Assembly (NCBI GenBank): GCA_003167415.1
Contig: PMTF01000009.1
Location: forward strand, 116,063-180,062
Length of the DNA: 64,000 nt
Direction: 5' to 3'
Origin: Acidimicrobiaceae bacterium
GTDB taxonomy: Bacteria; Actinomycetota; Acidimicrobiia; Acidimicrobiales; RAAP-2
Each line of letters starts with the position of its first letter. The first letter of the stretch is position 1. Below are positions 1 to 8,635 of this stretch, piece by piece. A program made the position numbers and the translations under genes. The notes under the pieces are model-generated. The model was not told the DNA's origin, did not search any database, and saw only the letters and a program-made list of their open reading frames with translations.

Positions 1-647
1 TCCGAGACGCCAATCGCCCTTCTCTTCTCGCCTCGCTCGCGCGGTCCGGATTCACGCCCGTAGACCTGGGCATCGCCGGGGACACGCCCGGCGACATTAC
101 CGAGGCCCTCGGGCGCGGTCTACGCACGTGTGACGCGATCGTTTCCACTGGGGGCGTGAGTGTCGGCGACGCCGACTTCGTCAAGTCGGTGCTGGCGGAC
201 CTCGTCGGTGACAGTGCTCGATCGATGCAAGTGGCGATTAGACCCGGGAAGCCCTTCGCGTTCGCCATCGACCCCACGTCGGGCACGCCATTTTTTGGCC
301 TCGCCGGCAATCCGGTCTCGACCCTCGTAGGTTTCGAACTGTTCGTGCGACCGGCACTGCGCCGGCTCGCCGGGCAGAGTGAGTTGGACCGTCCGACCGC
401 ATCGATGATTCTCGATTGTCCCCTGCCCCGGCGTCGTGACGGCAAACTCAATCTCGTTCACGTGACCGCCCAATTGGAAGGTGACGGACGACTGCACGTG
501 AAGAGCGTCAGTCGCCTAGGGTCTCACCTTCTTAACGCCATCGCCGACGCCAACGCCATCGCCGTGGTTCCCGACGGCGACGGTCTCGAAACGGGACAAG
601 AGGTGGCCGCGATGATCATCGACACCGATCGCCTGAACGGAGTGTGA
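1..647 (+). CDS. moeA: Molybdopterin molybdenumtransferase MoeA, 3' part
   Basis: The open frame runs in from the left edge (first full codon at base 3), so the N-terminal part is missing. The translation begins with an Asn-Arg-Pro-Ser motif after a truncated start and continues with a CDAIVSTGGVSVGDADFVKS segment, the GGVSVGD loop typical of the MoeA/MogA molybdopterin-binding fold. Later GNPVS and a C-terminal beta domain (about residues 145-215) complete the family pattern. MoeA inserts molybdate into adenylylated molybdopterin in the cytosol. It sits one base upstream of moaD on the same strand, and mog follows in convergent orientation, so this is a molybdenum-cofactor locus. The function is well supported; only the 5' end is unknown. 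Confidence 0.93.
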   Translation, partial: RDANRPSLLASLARSGFTPVDLGIAGDTPGDITEALGRGLRTCDAIVSTGGVSVGDADFVKSVLADLVGDSARSMQVAIRPGKPFAFAIDPTSGTPFFGLAGNPVSTLVGFELFVRPALRRLAGQSELDRPTASMILDCPLPRRRDGKLNLVHVTAQLEGDGRLHVKSVSRLGSHLLNAIADANAIAVVPDGDGLETGQEVAAMIIDTDRLNGV

Positions 648-648
648 C

Positions 649-885
649 ATGGCCAAGCTCATTCTGCTCGGCCCCGCTCACGAAGCGGCCGGAAAACGCG
701 AAGACAACTTCGATGGCCCGACGCTGGGCGATGTTCTTCAAGAGGCTGTCACTCGATACGGAGCGGAATTCAGGGCACTTCTTGAAATCAGTCAGGTCTG
801 GCTCAACGGCGAGCCCGCCGCACCAACCACCCTGGTCGATTCTCACGACGAAATTATGGTGCTCCCACCGGTCTCCGGAGGATGA
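649..885 (+). CDS. moaD: MoaD/ThiS-family sulfur carrier protein
   Basis: This 78-residue protein has the ubiquitin-like beta-grasp size of MoaD and ends in Gly-Gly, the C-terminus that is adenylylated and thiocarboxylated in molybdopterin synthase small subunits. The LPPVSGG ending matches the family. ATG follows the moeA stop after one base, so the two are probably co-transcribed and translationally coupled. Its last 43 bases overlap the 3' end of mog on the opposite strand. A role in cofactor sulfur transfer is inferred from motif and neighbours; no MoaE lies inside the window, so the partner is not seen. Confidence 0.88.
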   Translation: MAKLILLGPAHEAAGKREDNFDGPTLGDVLQEAVTRYGAEFRALLEISQVWLNGEPAAPTTLVDSHDEIMVLPPVSGG

Positions 886-1349
886 GGCGAGGCCTCTCCT
901 TGGAGTAGTTCAAGAGCGTGGGGCAAGACGTCCAGTATCGATTCGAGGCACTCAATCGCTCCCTTCGGTGAACCAGGGCAGTTCACGACCACGCTGCGAC
1001 CTGCGGTGCCGGCTCGCGCACGAGAGAGTCGACCGAGCGGATTGACCAGTCGCATGGCTTCGCTGAATCCTGGCGCTTCGCGGTCGATGACTCGCAACGT
1101 CGCCTCGGGAGTGAGATCTCGCGGTGAGAAGCCCGTTCCCCCTGAAGTCACGACGACTCCGCAGAAATCTTGAACCATGGCTCGAAGAGCGCTCTCCACT
1201 GACGGCACTCCGTCGCCCACGATTTTTACTTCGGCCACGTCGAATCCAGCGTCGATGAGTCGCGTCCGCAGTAGCGGCCCCGCCAAATCCGCTCGCGTTC
1301 CGGCCGCCGCCGAATCCGAGACGATCAGGATCTTGGCCGCGAGCTCCAT
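843..1349 (-). CDS. mog: Molybdopterin adenylyltransferase, MogA/MoaB family
   Basis: A 168-residue protein of the MogA/MoaB fold. It starts with a hydrophobic strand and ILIVSDS, carries VVTSGGTGFSPRDLTPEA (the TSGTG-type molybdopterin-binding loop) and ends with the typical NCPGSPKGAIECL helix region. The open frame extends 39 codons further upstream, but ATG at 1349 gives the usual family length and the upstream part has no family similarity that I recognise. It catalyses adenylylation of molybdopterin before MoeA acts. The gene converges on moaD with a 43-base overlap of coding sequence. Confidence 0.88.
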   Translation of the reverse strand: MELAAKILIVSDSAAAGTRADLAGPLLRTRLIDAGFDVAEVKIVGDGVPSVESALRAMVQDFCGVVVTSGGTGFSPRDLTPEATLRVIDREAPGFSEAMRLVNPLGRLSRARAGTAGRSVVVNCPGSPKGAIECLESILDVLPHALELLQGEASPHPPETGGSTIISS

Positions 1350-1443
1350 TCCATCGAGCGTAGGGGATTGAAATTTGACGCGTCGTCTCTCATTTGGAGC
1401 CGTACTTTGCGGATTGGCCCATTCGCTGACGGACACCACGCCA

Positions 1444-1740
1444 CTAGCCGCCCGCCATTGCCCCAATCACGAAAAACGGTTCGTCTCCCGAGACCACGGC
1501 AGCCGGGAGCGGTGCTTCGGGATCATCGTGAGAAATGTCTTCTTCGCAGGCGAAGAAACGAACGAAGGGGCGACGCCTCTTGGTAGTGGGGTCTCGAATC
1601 GTTCCCAGCAATACCGGGTAGCGACTTTCCAGAGCGTCGACCACCGAACGTTGGCTGGCGACGCCATCGACCTCGAGCTGGACCTCGCTTCGTACATTCA
1701 CGAGGGTCTTCAAATGTGCTGGTAAGACGACTCGAATCAT
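1444..1740 (-). CDS. MoaD/ThiS-like ubiquitin-fold protein paired with a beta-propeller
   Basis: This 98-residue protein has a beta-grasp pattern ([13 protein letters not shown] start, central VDALESRYP helix) and ends in AMAGG, so it has the Gly-Gly tail required for adenylylation in MoaD/ThiS proteins. Its ATG overlaps the stop of the upstream propeller gene by 4 bases (1737-1740), indicating translational coupling. It is distinct from the moaD at 649, so one copy may not serve molybdenum cofactor synthesis. Function is not known; sulfur carriage or conjugation to the partner protein are both possible inferences. Confidence 0.75.
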   Translation of the reverse strand: MIRVVLPAHLKTLVNVRSEVQLEVDGVASQRSVVDALESRYPVLLGTIRDPTTKRRRPFVRFFACEEDISHDDPEAPLPAAVVSGDEPFFVIGAMAGG

Positions 1741-2852
1741 GCCAGCGTCTGGACCTCGACCGACAAGACCGCGGGCAGGTCACGAACGATCGCTTCCCAG
1801 CTGTCGCCTTCGTCGTTCGATGCGTAGACCTGACCACCGGTCGTGCCGAAGTAGAGGCCGCAGCGATCCAGCGAGTCCACGCTCATCGCGTCGCGCAACA
1901 CGTCGACGTAACAGTTGCTTTGTGGGAGACCCTTGGTAAGGGGCTCCCACTCGTTGCCACCGCTTCGACTTCGGTACACGCGAAGCTGCCCGTCGAGAGG
2001 ATAGTGCTCGGAGTCGCTCTTGATCGGTACGACGTACACCGTCTCGGGTTCGTGGGCGTGGACGTCGATCGCGAATCCAAAGTCCGTCGGCAGATTGCCA
2101 CTGATCTCCACCCACGAATCGCCCGCGTTGTCGGTTCGCATCACGTCCCAGTGCTTTTGCATGAACAACGTGTCGGGCTTTGAGGGGTGCATCGTGATGT
2201 GGTGAACGCAGTGCCCGACCTCGGCGTCCTCGTCGGGAATGCCCTCGGAGTGCAGACCCTTGTTGATCGGACGCCAACTCTTGCCACCGTCGTCGGTGCG
2301 AAAGGCCCCCGCGGAAGAAATCGCCACGAAGATTCGATCCGGATCCTTCGGACTCACGATGATCGAGTGCAGACACATCCCGCCGGCTCCGGGCTGCCAC
2401 GACGGACCGGAGTCTTGGTTGCGTAAGCCGGACAGTTCGCTCCAGATCTGTCCACCATCAGTTGATTGAAAGAGTGCGGCGTCCTCGACGCCGGCCAACA
2501 CGGCGTCGGGATCTGTCAACGACGGTTCGAGATGCCAGACCCTCGCGAACTCCCACGGGTGAGGTGTGCCGTCGTACCACTGGTGTGTGCCGGGCACGCC
2601 GTCGTAGTTGAACTGATTGCCGACCGGCTCCCACGTCACTCCACCATCGTTTGAACGTTGAATGAGTTGACCGAACCAGCTCGTCGTCTGGGACGCGTAA
2701 ATCCGATTCGGGTCGACGGGCGAACCCTTGATGTGATACATCTCCCAGCCGCCGAAGAATGGGCCGCTGACGTCCCAATCCTTGCGTAGACCATCCGACC
2801 GCAATACGAAGGCACCTTTTCGGGTTCCTACCAGTACTCGCACGCCACTCAT
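1737..2852 (-). CDS. Cytosolic BNR-repeat (sialidase-like) beta-propeller protein
   Basis: A 371-residue protein with no signal peptide or membrane segment. Six Asp-box/BNR-type repeats are visible: [45 protein letters not shown] and ASNDEGDSW, evenly spaced as in a six-bladed sialidase/Ycf48-like propeller. No sialidase catalytic set could be confirmed. A good ribosome-binding site (GGTGGAG) precedes ATG 2852. The downstream MoaD-like gene overlaps by 4 bases, implying joint function. Databases often label such proteins exo-alpha-sialidase or glycosyl hydrolase, but cytosolic location and the MoaD-like partner argue against sugar hydrolysis. Confidence 0.8.
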   Translation of the reverse strand: MSGVRVLVGTRKGAFVLRSDGLRKDWDVSGPFFGGWEMYHIKGSPVDPNRIYASQTTSWFGQLIQRSNDGGVTWEPVGNQFNYDGVPGTHQWYDGTPHPWEFARVWHLEPSLTDPDAVLAGVEDAALFQSTDGGQIWSELSGLRNQDSGPSWQPGAGGMCLHSIIVSPKDPDRIFVAISSAGAFRTDDGGKSWRPINKGLHSEGIPDEDAEVGHCVHHITMHPSKPDTLFMQKHWDVMRTDNAGDSWVEISGNLPTDFGFAIDVHAHEPETVYVVPIKSDSEHYPLDGQLRVYRSRSGGNEWEPLTKGLPQSNCYVDVLRDAMSVDSLDRCGLYFGTTGGQVYASNDEGDSWEAIVRDLPAVLSVEVQTLA

Positions 2853-3327
2853 GTCTCCACCTTTCCGCGCTGCGTGAACGTCCTTCTATTTGTCAAAGAG
2901 TAGCGCTCGCGTCGCGATCCAGCGTTGAATTTTTTCAACATGGTTCTACCGAAAATACCGATCCACTCCACCAATACCGCTTCGTTACCAGACCGAATTC
3001 GAACGTCATCTTTTGGGCCGCATTAAAGAAGGGCGAGGGAACCGATGTTCTACTCCCGCATTAAAGGAACGCCTCGCTGCCTTAAGGATCGTTTCATTCC
3101 TTTGAAAGGGATCCGAATGACAGCGAGACGTACTTAGAGTACAACCAGACTCGTCACATGCAATCGGGAAAATGGAGTCGCCAACAACGCAACGATCCCC
3201 GACGACTGAGACGCAGAAGAACTTGCTCATACGAAGGTCTTTAAGCAGTTCGTAAGTATTGCCATTGCGATATCAAGGCTGACTCGAAATCCATGACTCA
3301 AATCGAACAATCGATTTTTGATTTCAT
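2853..3327. other. Intergenic region, 475 bases, no gene recognised
   Basis: This stretch separates the divergent propeller and UbiA genes. It is visibly richer in A and T than its flanks. The only open frame of note (3006-3230, minus) has no recognisable motif. Two similar short segments around ATTAAAG occur near 3024 and 3060. I see no tRNA, convincing hairpin or conserved riboswitch; promoters for both flanking genes presumably lie here. Confidence 0.5.
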
Positions 3328-4305
3328 ATGGGCGCGTGGTCGAAAGTGCTGTTGTCCCGGAGGGCTCTCCAGGACCCACTAGTAGCGTTGACGGTCGTGA
3401 CAACTTCTCTCACGCCGAAGCGTCGATCGCTGCGAGCGCTCGTCTCCGCAATGCGGCCCACCCAGTGGGTAAAAAATGGTCTCATCGCCGTCGCCCCGGC
3501 GGCGGCACACAGCTTGACGCACGCTGACGTGTTCTGGCGCACGGCGACCGCTTTCGTCGCCTTTTGCTTCATGGCGTCGGGAATTTATCTCATCAATGAC
3601 GTTCGTGACGCTCCATCGGATCGCCTCCATCCCACCAAGCGCCTTCGTGCCATTGCATCGAATGAACTGTCGACGAGAGTGGCCCTGACGAGTGCCCTGG
3701 TACTCATCGTCGTCGCCTTCGCCATTGCCTTCGCGCTGTCGCGTCCTCAGGGATTACTCCTCGTCCTGGGGCTGTATTTCGTCATCTCCATTAGCTATTC
3801 GCTTTGGTTGAAGAACCTGGCGATCATTGAAATGGGCGTGGTGGCCAGCGGATTTTTCCTACGCGCCTATGGCGGGGCCGTCACGTCACACATCACCGTC
3901 TCGACGTGGTTCCTCGTCGTCATCTCCTTCGGAGCGCTTTTCTTGGTGGTGGGAAAACGGACCAGCGAATTGAAGTACGTGGGCGTGAACGGCACTCGAC
4001 CGGTGCTGGCCGAGTACACCCCGGAGTTCCTGCACTCCGCGCTTACTTTGAGCGCTACCGTGGTCGTCACCGGTTACTGCTTGTGGGCGTTCGACACCTC
4101 GGCGACCGGTCTCTCCGCGAACTACAACGACTTCCTACCCGTTCGTCTGTCGGTCGTCCCGGTCGTCTTCGCCGTACTCTTCATCATGCGCTCCGCGGAG
4201 GCCGGCGACGGCGCCGCCCCCGAGGAACTGCTCCTGCACAATCGCACCGTCCAGGCGCTCACCTTGATCTGGGTGCTGTTGATCGCCTGGGGAGTCTACG
4301 GATGA
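3328..4305 (+). CDS. ubiA: UbiA-family decaprenyl-phosphate phosphoribosyltransferase
   Basis: A 325-residue polytopic membrane protein of the UbiA prenyltransferase superfamily. MRPTQWVKN at residue 42 matches the start of the conserved core of mycobacterial DPPR synthase (Rv3806c type), and NDVRDAPSDRLHP is the first Asp-rich NDxxD motif that binds the metal-diphosphate. About eight to nine hydrophobic segments follow. The reaction expected is transfer of phosphoribose from PRPP to a polyprenyl phosphate at the inner membrane face. The stop overlaps the ATG of the DprE1 homologue (ATGA at 4302), and DprE2 follows, which fixes the pathway. The start may be 3328 or the internal Met at 3451. 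Confidence 0.85.
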   Translation: MGAWSKVLLSRRALQDPLVALTVVTTSLTPKRRSLRALVSAMRPTQWVKNGLIAVAPAAAHSLTHADVFWRTATAFVAFCFMASGIYLINDVRDAPSDRLHPTKRLRAIASNELSTRVALTSALVLIVVAFAIAFALSRPQGLLLVLGLYFVISISYSLWLKNLAIIEMGVVASGFFLRAYGGAVTSHITVSTWFLVVISFGALFLVVGKRTSELKYVGVNGTRPVLAEYTPEFLHSALTLSATVVVTGYCLWAFDTSATGLSANYNDFLPVRLSVVPVVFAVLFIMRSAEAGDGAAPEELLLHNRTVQALTLIWVLLIAWGVYG

Positions 4306-5633
4306 GCCGCGTCACCCTTCGCGGATGGGGTCGCACCACGCCGGGTGTCGCCACCGTGCGTCATGCGTCGAACGAGTCGGAGATCACCGCGACGCTCGAG
4401 TCCTCACGCGCTCTCATCGCTCGAGGACTCGGGCGCAGCTACGGTGACGCCGCCCAGGTGAGCGGTGGCACCGTGCTCGTAAGTGACATCAGTGACGTGG
4501 GACCCGTCGACGACGAGGGCGTGCTCGACATAGGGGCGGGCGCCTCCCTCGATCAACTCCTCACCCAGTGCATCCCCCAAGGCTGGTTCCTACCAGTCAC
4601 GCCCGGTACCCGCCAGGTCACGATCGGCGGCGCGATCGCCGCCGACGTGCACGGAAAGAACCATCACCTCGACGGCTCATTCGCGCGCCACGTCCTCGAG
4701 ATGCGCATCGTGACCCCCAGCGGCCCGGCGACGATATCCCCGGATCTCGACGGTGAACTGTTCTGGGCGACCATGGGTGGCATGGGACTGACGGGTGTCG
4801 TCAGCAGCGTGACGCTCAAGTTACTCAAGATCGAAACCGATAAGGTGCTGGTCGACACGCAGCGGTTTTCCAATCTCGACGAGGTCATGAGCGAGATGAC
4901 GAGCGGCGACGAGAACTTTCGTTACTCGGTGGCTTGGGTCGACTGCATGACTCGCGGCGCGAACATGGGGCGCGCGGTACTCACTCGAGGTGACCACGCC
5001 CGAGCGAACGACGTCAGTCCGGCTTCGTTACGCGCACCCGCCCCAGCGAGGCTCACCGTACCCTTCGACGCTCCGAGCGGTCTGCTCAACCGGTTTACCG
5101 TGCAGGCCTTCAATGAGGCCTGGTTCCGATCGTCGCCGCGACGCCAGCTCGCCAAGCCCGAATCGATCTCATCGTTTTTCCATCCACTCGACGGCATCCG
5201 AAACTGGAACCGTCTTTACGGTCGCCGCGGCTTTGTGCAGTACCAGTTCTGCGTGCCCGAAGAATCCAGCGACACCGTGCGCCACGCGATCGAACACCTC
5301 TCCTCTTCGGGCGTCGCCAGCTTTCTGGCCGTGTTGAAACGTTTCGGCCCGGCGAACCCCGGCCCGCTCTCGTTCCCCTTGCCGGGCTGGACCCTGGCGC
5401 TCGACCTGCCGGTCGGCCCCGCGTCACTGCCGCAACTCCTCGACGACCTCGACGAGATGATCGTGTCAGCGGGTGGACGAATCTATCTCGCGAAGGATGC
5501 GCGACTAAGTCCCGAGAAGATGCGGGCCATGTATCCCAAGCTCGACGCCTTTCTCGAAGTCAAGAATCGAGTGGATCCTGAGCACCAATTAACGAGCGAC
5601 CTCGCGCGACGACTCGATCTCGTGGGAGCGTGA
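4302..5633 (+). CDS. dprE1: Decaprenylphosphoryl-ribose 2'-oxidase homologue (DprE1), BTZ-site Cys replaced by Ala
   Basis: A 443-residue FAD-linked oxidase close in length to mycobacterial DprE1 (461). RGLGRSYGDAAQ (residues 41-52) and TPGTRQVTIGGAIAADVHGKNHH (from residue 100) match the FAD-binding half, and the C-terminal YLAKDARLSPEKMRAMYP block carries the conserved Lys (residue 398). It oxidises decaprenylphosphoryl ribose to the 2-keto intermediate. The cysteine that benzothiazinone drugs attack in M. tuberculosis (Cys387) aligns with Ala366 here (WTLALDLP against WNICVDFP). ATG 4302 was chosen because it overlaps the UbiA stop as ATGA; the open frame extends further upstream only as a shadow of UbiA. 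Confidence 0.88.
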   Translation: MSRVTLRGWGRTTPGVATVRHASNESEITATLESSRALIARGLGRSYGDAAQVSGGTVLVSDISDVGPVDDEGVLDIGAGASLDQLLTQCIPQGWFLPVTPGTRQVTIGGAIAADVHGKNHHLDGSFARHVLEMRIVTPSGPATISPDLDGELFWATMGGMGLTGVVSSVTLKLLKIETDKVLVDTQRFSNLDEVMSEMTSGDENFRYSVAWVDCMTRGANMGRAVLTRGDHARANDVSPASLRAPAPARLTVPFDAPSGLLNRFTVQAFNEAWFRSSPRRQLAKPESISSFFHPLDGIRNWNRLYGRRGFVQYQFCVPEESSDTVRHAIEHLSSSGVASFLAVLKRFGPANPGPLSFPLPGWTLALDLPVGPASLPQLLDDLDEMIVSAGGRIYLAKDARLSPEKMRAMYPKLDAFLEVKNRVDPEHQLTSDLARRLDLVGA

Positions 5634-5634
5634 T

Positions 5635-6411
5635 GTGAAGAACGCCTTTGGACTACCGCAGCGCGTCGTCGTGCTCGCCGGGAGTTCCGACATTGCACGC
5701 GCCATCACCAAGAGACTCTGCGCGGCGCGCGCCCACACCGTCGTGCTCGCCGGTCGAAATCAGCAACTGCTAGAGGAGGCGAGCACCGAAGCGCTCGCCT
5801 TCGGCGCGAGTCACGTCGAAACAGTGATTTTCGACGCCCGCGACCCTTCGAACGCCGAGCGCACCGTGACCACGTCATTCGAAAAGGGGGGCGGTGCCGT
5901 GGACTTGGTGGTGGTCGCGGTGGGAATGCTCGGTGATCAGGAGCGGTTCCAAGACGACCCGGCCCTGGCGGCGGAGATGGCCACGGTGAACTTCACGTGG
6001 CCCGTCGCCGCACTCGCGCGAGTGCGCAGTCTTTTAGTGGCCCAGGGCAGCGGGCGGATCCTGGTCATCTCGTCGGTCGCTGGCGTTCGGGTACGGCGCG
6101 CCAAGTATCTCTACGGCGGAGCCAAAGCCGGCCTCGACCGTCTCTGCGTCGGTCTCGCTGATTCCCTCGAGGGCACCGGCGTCTCGATGCACATCATGCG
6201 ACCAGGCCACGTTCGCTCGCGAATGACGATCGGAGAAAAGGAACCGCCGTTCGCCACCGGGGTCGAAGACGTGGCCGACGACGTCATGAGGGGACTGGCC
6301 GATCGAAGTCCGATCATCTGGAGTCCCCCGATCTTGCGCTATGTCTTTTCCGTGTTACGACACTTGCCCGCTCCGCTGTGGCGCACGGTCACCGATTCGA
6401 TGGGCCGTTAG
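5635..6411 (+). CDS. dprE2: Decaprenylphosphoryl-2-keto-ribose reductase homologue (DprE2), SDR family
   Basis: A 258-residue short-chain dehydrogenase. The N-terminal VVLAGSSDIARAI segment is a glycine-rich-type dinucleotide loop of the form seen in DprE2 (GSSDIA), the serine pair SS lies at 146-147, and the YxxxK motif is Tyr160-Lys164 (YLYGGAKAGLD). It would reduce the keto intermediate made by DprE1 to decaprenylphosphoryl arabinose. GTG 5635 lies one base after the dprE1 stop, so the three genes form a tight operon. No downstream arabinosyltransferase is visible in the window. Confidence 0.86.
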   Translation: MKNAFGLPQRVVVLAGSSDIARAITKRLCAARAHTVVLAGRNQQLLEEASTEALAFGASHVETVIFDARDPSNAERTVTTSFEKGGGAVDLVVVAVGMLGDQERFQDDPALAAEMATVNFTWPVAALARVRSLLVAQGSGRILVISSVAGVRVRRAKYLYGGAKAGLDRLCVGLADSLEGTGVSMHIMRPGHVRSRMTIGEKEPPFATGVEDVADDVMRGLADRSPIIWSPPILRYVFSVLRHLPAPLWRTVTDSMGR

Positions 6412-6457
6412 TGGGCTTGGTGCTGCGTCCGCGGGCACGCCACGACGGTGGTACGAA

Positions 6458-7126
6458 GTGAGAATTCTCGTCGCGGAAGATGACCGCACACTCCGAGAGG
6501 TCCTCCAGCGAGGACTGCGAGAGGCCGGCTACGTGGTCGACGTGGTGGCTGACGGTGAAGCGGCGACCACGATGCTGAAGGACCACGAGTACGAAGTAGC
6601 GATCTTGGACTGGCGAATGCCCAAGCGCAGTGGCATAGAGACCTTGGGGCTGGTTCGAAAGCTGGGCGTCACGACGCCGATCCTCATGTTGACCGCTCGC
6701 GACGCGCCGCTCGATCGCGTCGAGGGGCTCAACACCGGCGCGGACGACTACCTGGTAAAACCTTTCGACTTCGGCGAGCTGGTCGCTCGACTGCAGGCCC
6801 TACAGCGACGACCGGCGCTGAGATTCAACGAGGAGATCCGCTGCGGTGATCTTTCGTTCGACGCGGCGACTCGCGAATTACGCGCCGGCGGGAAGGACAT
6901 TGATCTCACGTCGACCGAGCGCCTCCTCATAGAACTCCTACTGCGTAGGAGTCCCGCCGCCGTCTCTCGACGCACCATCGCCAATCAGGTGTGGAGCGAT
7001 CAAGCCGACGTCGTGAGTTCCAACACCATTGAGGTGCACGTCGCTCGAATCCGCTCCAAGATCGCCGGGTGCGAGGCGAAGATCGAGACCATCCGGGGGT
7101 TCGGCTATCGAGTGGTCGCGTCGTGA
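6458..7126 (+). CDS. OmpR-family response regulator
   Basis: A 222-residue protein with an N-terminal receiver domain (acidic pair Asp8-Asp9, phospho-acceptor Asp51 in ILDWRMPKRSG, Thr79, Lys101) and a C-terminal winged-helix DNA-binding domain (about 125-220, ending ETIRGFGYRVV). GTG 6458 places the receiver start correctly; the frame extends upstream into dprE2 without homology. The stop overlaps the sensor kinase GTG (7123). It likely controls the downstream redox genes on the same strand, an inference from position. Confidence 0.92.
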   Translation: MRILVAEDDRTLREVLQRGLREAGYVVDVVADGEAATTMLKDHEYEVAILDWRMPKRSGIETLGLVRKLGVTTPILMLTARDAPLDRVEGLNTGADDYLVKPFDFGELVARLQALQRRPALRFNEEIRCGDLSFDAATRELRAGGKDIDLTSTERLLIELLLRRSPAAVSRRTIANQVWSDQADVVSSNTIEVHVARIRSKIAGCEAKIETIRGFGYRVVAS

Positions 7127-8403
7127 AGACCGAGCGATCCGAACGCGTTCGAGCGGCCAAGGTCGCGGTGGTGGCCACCGCGATCGGCATGGGCGTCTAC
7201 GTGCTGATCGCGTTCATCTTCAACTTCTCCTTGACCAGCCACTTGACGTCACAGGTCGACGTTCGACTCAGCCAACGATTGGCCCTCGCGGTGAAGGAAG
7301 GCGGCCAACGAGAAGCGTCCATTGACGGAGCCGCCGACAACAAGTCCGGAGATCTCGACAACGATGACGCGCCAATCTTCGTGTGGAAAGTTGCGTCAGG
7401 TGGCGCCGCCACCTCGTTAACGGTTGGCGCACCGCGACTTCCCTCGTTGCAATGGGTCGCGGGCGACGGCTCGTTACACATCGATGGCTCCACGTTCGGC
7501 GTGCGCGCGGAGTCGTTTGGCGCGGGCTGGTTGGTGGCGGGAGAAAGCCTGGCCGACGTCGAGCGGGTTCGAGATTCGCTGATCAACGCCGAACTGATCT
7601 TCGGCGCCGGGTTGCTCGTCTTGATCTATGGCGCCTTGTTCGTCGTGGGCATGCGCGCCCTGACGCCCATCGCTCGCGCGCAACGTCGCCAGAGAGAGTT
7701 CACCGCTGACGCCTCGCACGAATTGCGGACGCCACTCAGCGTCATCGAAGCCGAAGTATCGATCGCGCTGAGCAAAGAAAGAGACGCGTCGTCGTACCGG
7801 TCGGCGCTCGAACGCATTGGCGGGGAAGGCCTTCGGTTGCAACGTATCGTCGACGACCTATTGTGGCTCGCCCGTTTTGACGAGGAGCGCACGCAACAGA
7901 TTGAAGAGACCGCTGACCTTGAAGTCATTGCCTTGGCGTGCACGCAGAGATTCCAGATCGTGGCCGAGACGTCGCAGCTTCGTCTCACCTTCCGGAAGTT
8001 CGGCGATGAAGAAGCAATCGTACGGGCGCCGCGCGACTCCCTCGACCGCTTAGTCGGCGTCCTAATCGACAACGCGTGCAAGTTCTCCGGCTCCGGAGGT
8101 CGGGTGGAGGTGATCGTCGCTACCCAAGTCAACACGGTCACCCTCGAAGTCGACGACAGCGGACCGGGAATCGACCCTCAAGAACGCGACCTCATATTCG
8201 ACCGATTTCATCGCTCGTCTACGCCGGCGGGCGGGACTGGTCTCGGGCTGGCGATCGCCGATTCGATCATTCGCGCGACGCAGGCACACTGCACGATCAG
8301 TACGGCGTCAATTGGCGGCGCAAAGTTCGAAATCACTTGGCGCCTCGCCGCCGCGAAGTCGAGCAGTGAACGCTTCACCGACGACGACGGTAATGACGCG
8401 TGA
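7123..8403 (+). CDS. Membrane sensor histidine kinase
   Basis: A 426-residue kinase with two membrane segments (about 12-34 and 155-176) enclosing an extracytoplasmic sensor of roughly 120 residues, then a short linker directly joined to HisKA (phospho-accepting His199 in ASHELRTPLS) and an HATPase domain with an N box (LIDNACKFS), DDSGPGI and GGTGLGLAI. No clear HAMP domain lies between membrane and kinase. GTG 7123 overlaps the stop of the response regulator, the cognate partner. The signal is unknown; the redox gene cluster downstream suggests a redox or envelope cue. Confidence 0.92.
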   Translation: MKTERSERVRAAKVAVVATAIGMGVYVLIAFIFNFSLTSHLTSQVDVRLSQRLALAVKEGGQREASIDGAADNKSGDLDNDDAPIFVWKVASGGAATSLTVGAPRLPSLQWVAGDGSLHIDGSTFGVRAESFGAGWLVAGESLADVERVRDSLINAELIFGAGLLVLIYGALFVVGMRALTPIARAQRRQREFTADASHELRTPLSVIEAEVSIALSKERDASSYRSALERIGGEGLRLQRIVDDLLWLARFDEERTQQIEETADLEVIALACTQRFQIVAETSQLRLTFRKFGDEEAIVRAPRDSLDRLVGVLIDNACKFSGSGGRVEVIVATQVNTVTLEVDDSGPGIDPQERDLIFDRFHRSSTPAGGTGLGLAIADSIIRATQAHCTISTASIGGAKFEITWRLAAAKSSSERFTDDDGNDA

Positions 8404-8635
8404 ACCGGTGCTAACGCACCTTTCAACTAATTGAAGCAGATACTGCGTTCGACGTCGCTCACGAGTGAATGTAAGAATTGGTGAAGAGTCGAAAGCCCTT
8501 AATGAGGCTGTAAGGTTTGCTCTTTAGCATTAAATGCATGCCGAGCACTGGCCCCAGCAGCCGCGCGTTCAAAAGCTCCCTCGTAAGTGTCGCCGGGAGC
8601 GGTGCTTCGCAGTCGCTCGAGAACTGGGCGGCACG

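Noticed and set aside
3006..3230. 74-codon minus-strand frame in the spacer before ubiA
   Set aside because: No motif, no ribosome-binding site and no protein-like composition beyond chance.
7149..7164. GAACGCGTTC as a second LexA box
   Set aside because: The half-sites are separated by 2 bases rather than 4, and the site lies inside the kinase coding region.
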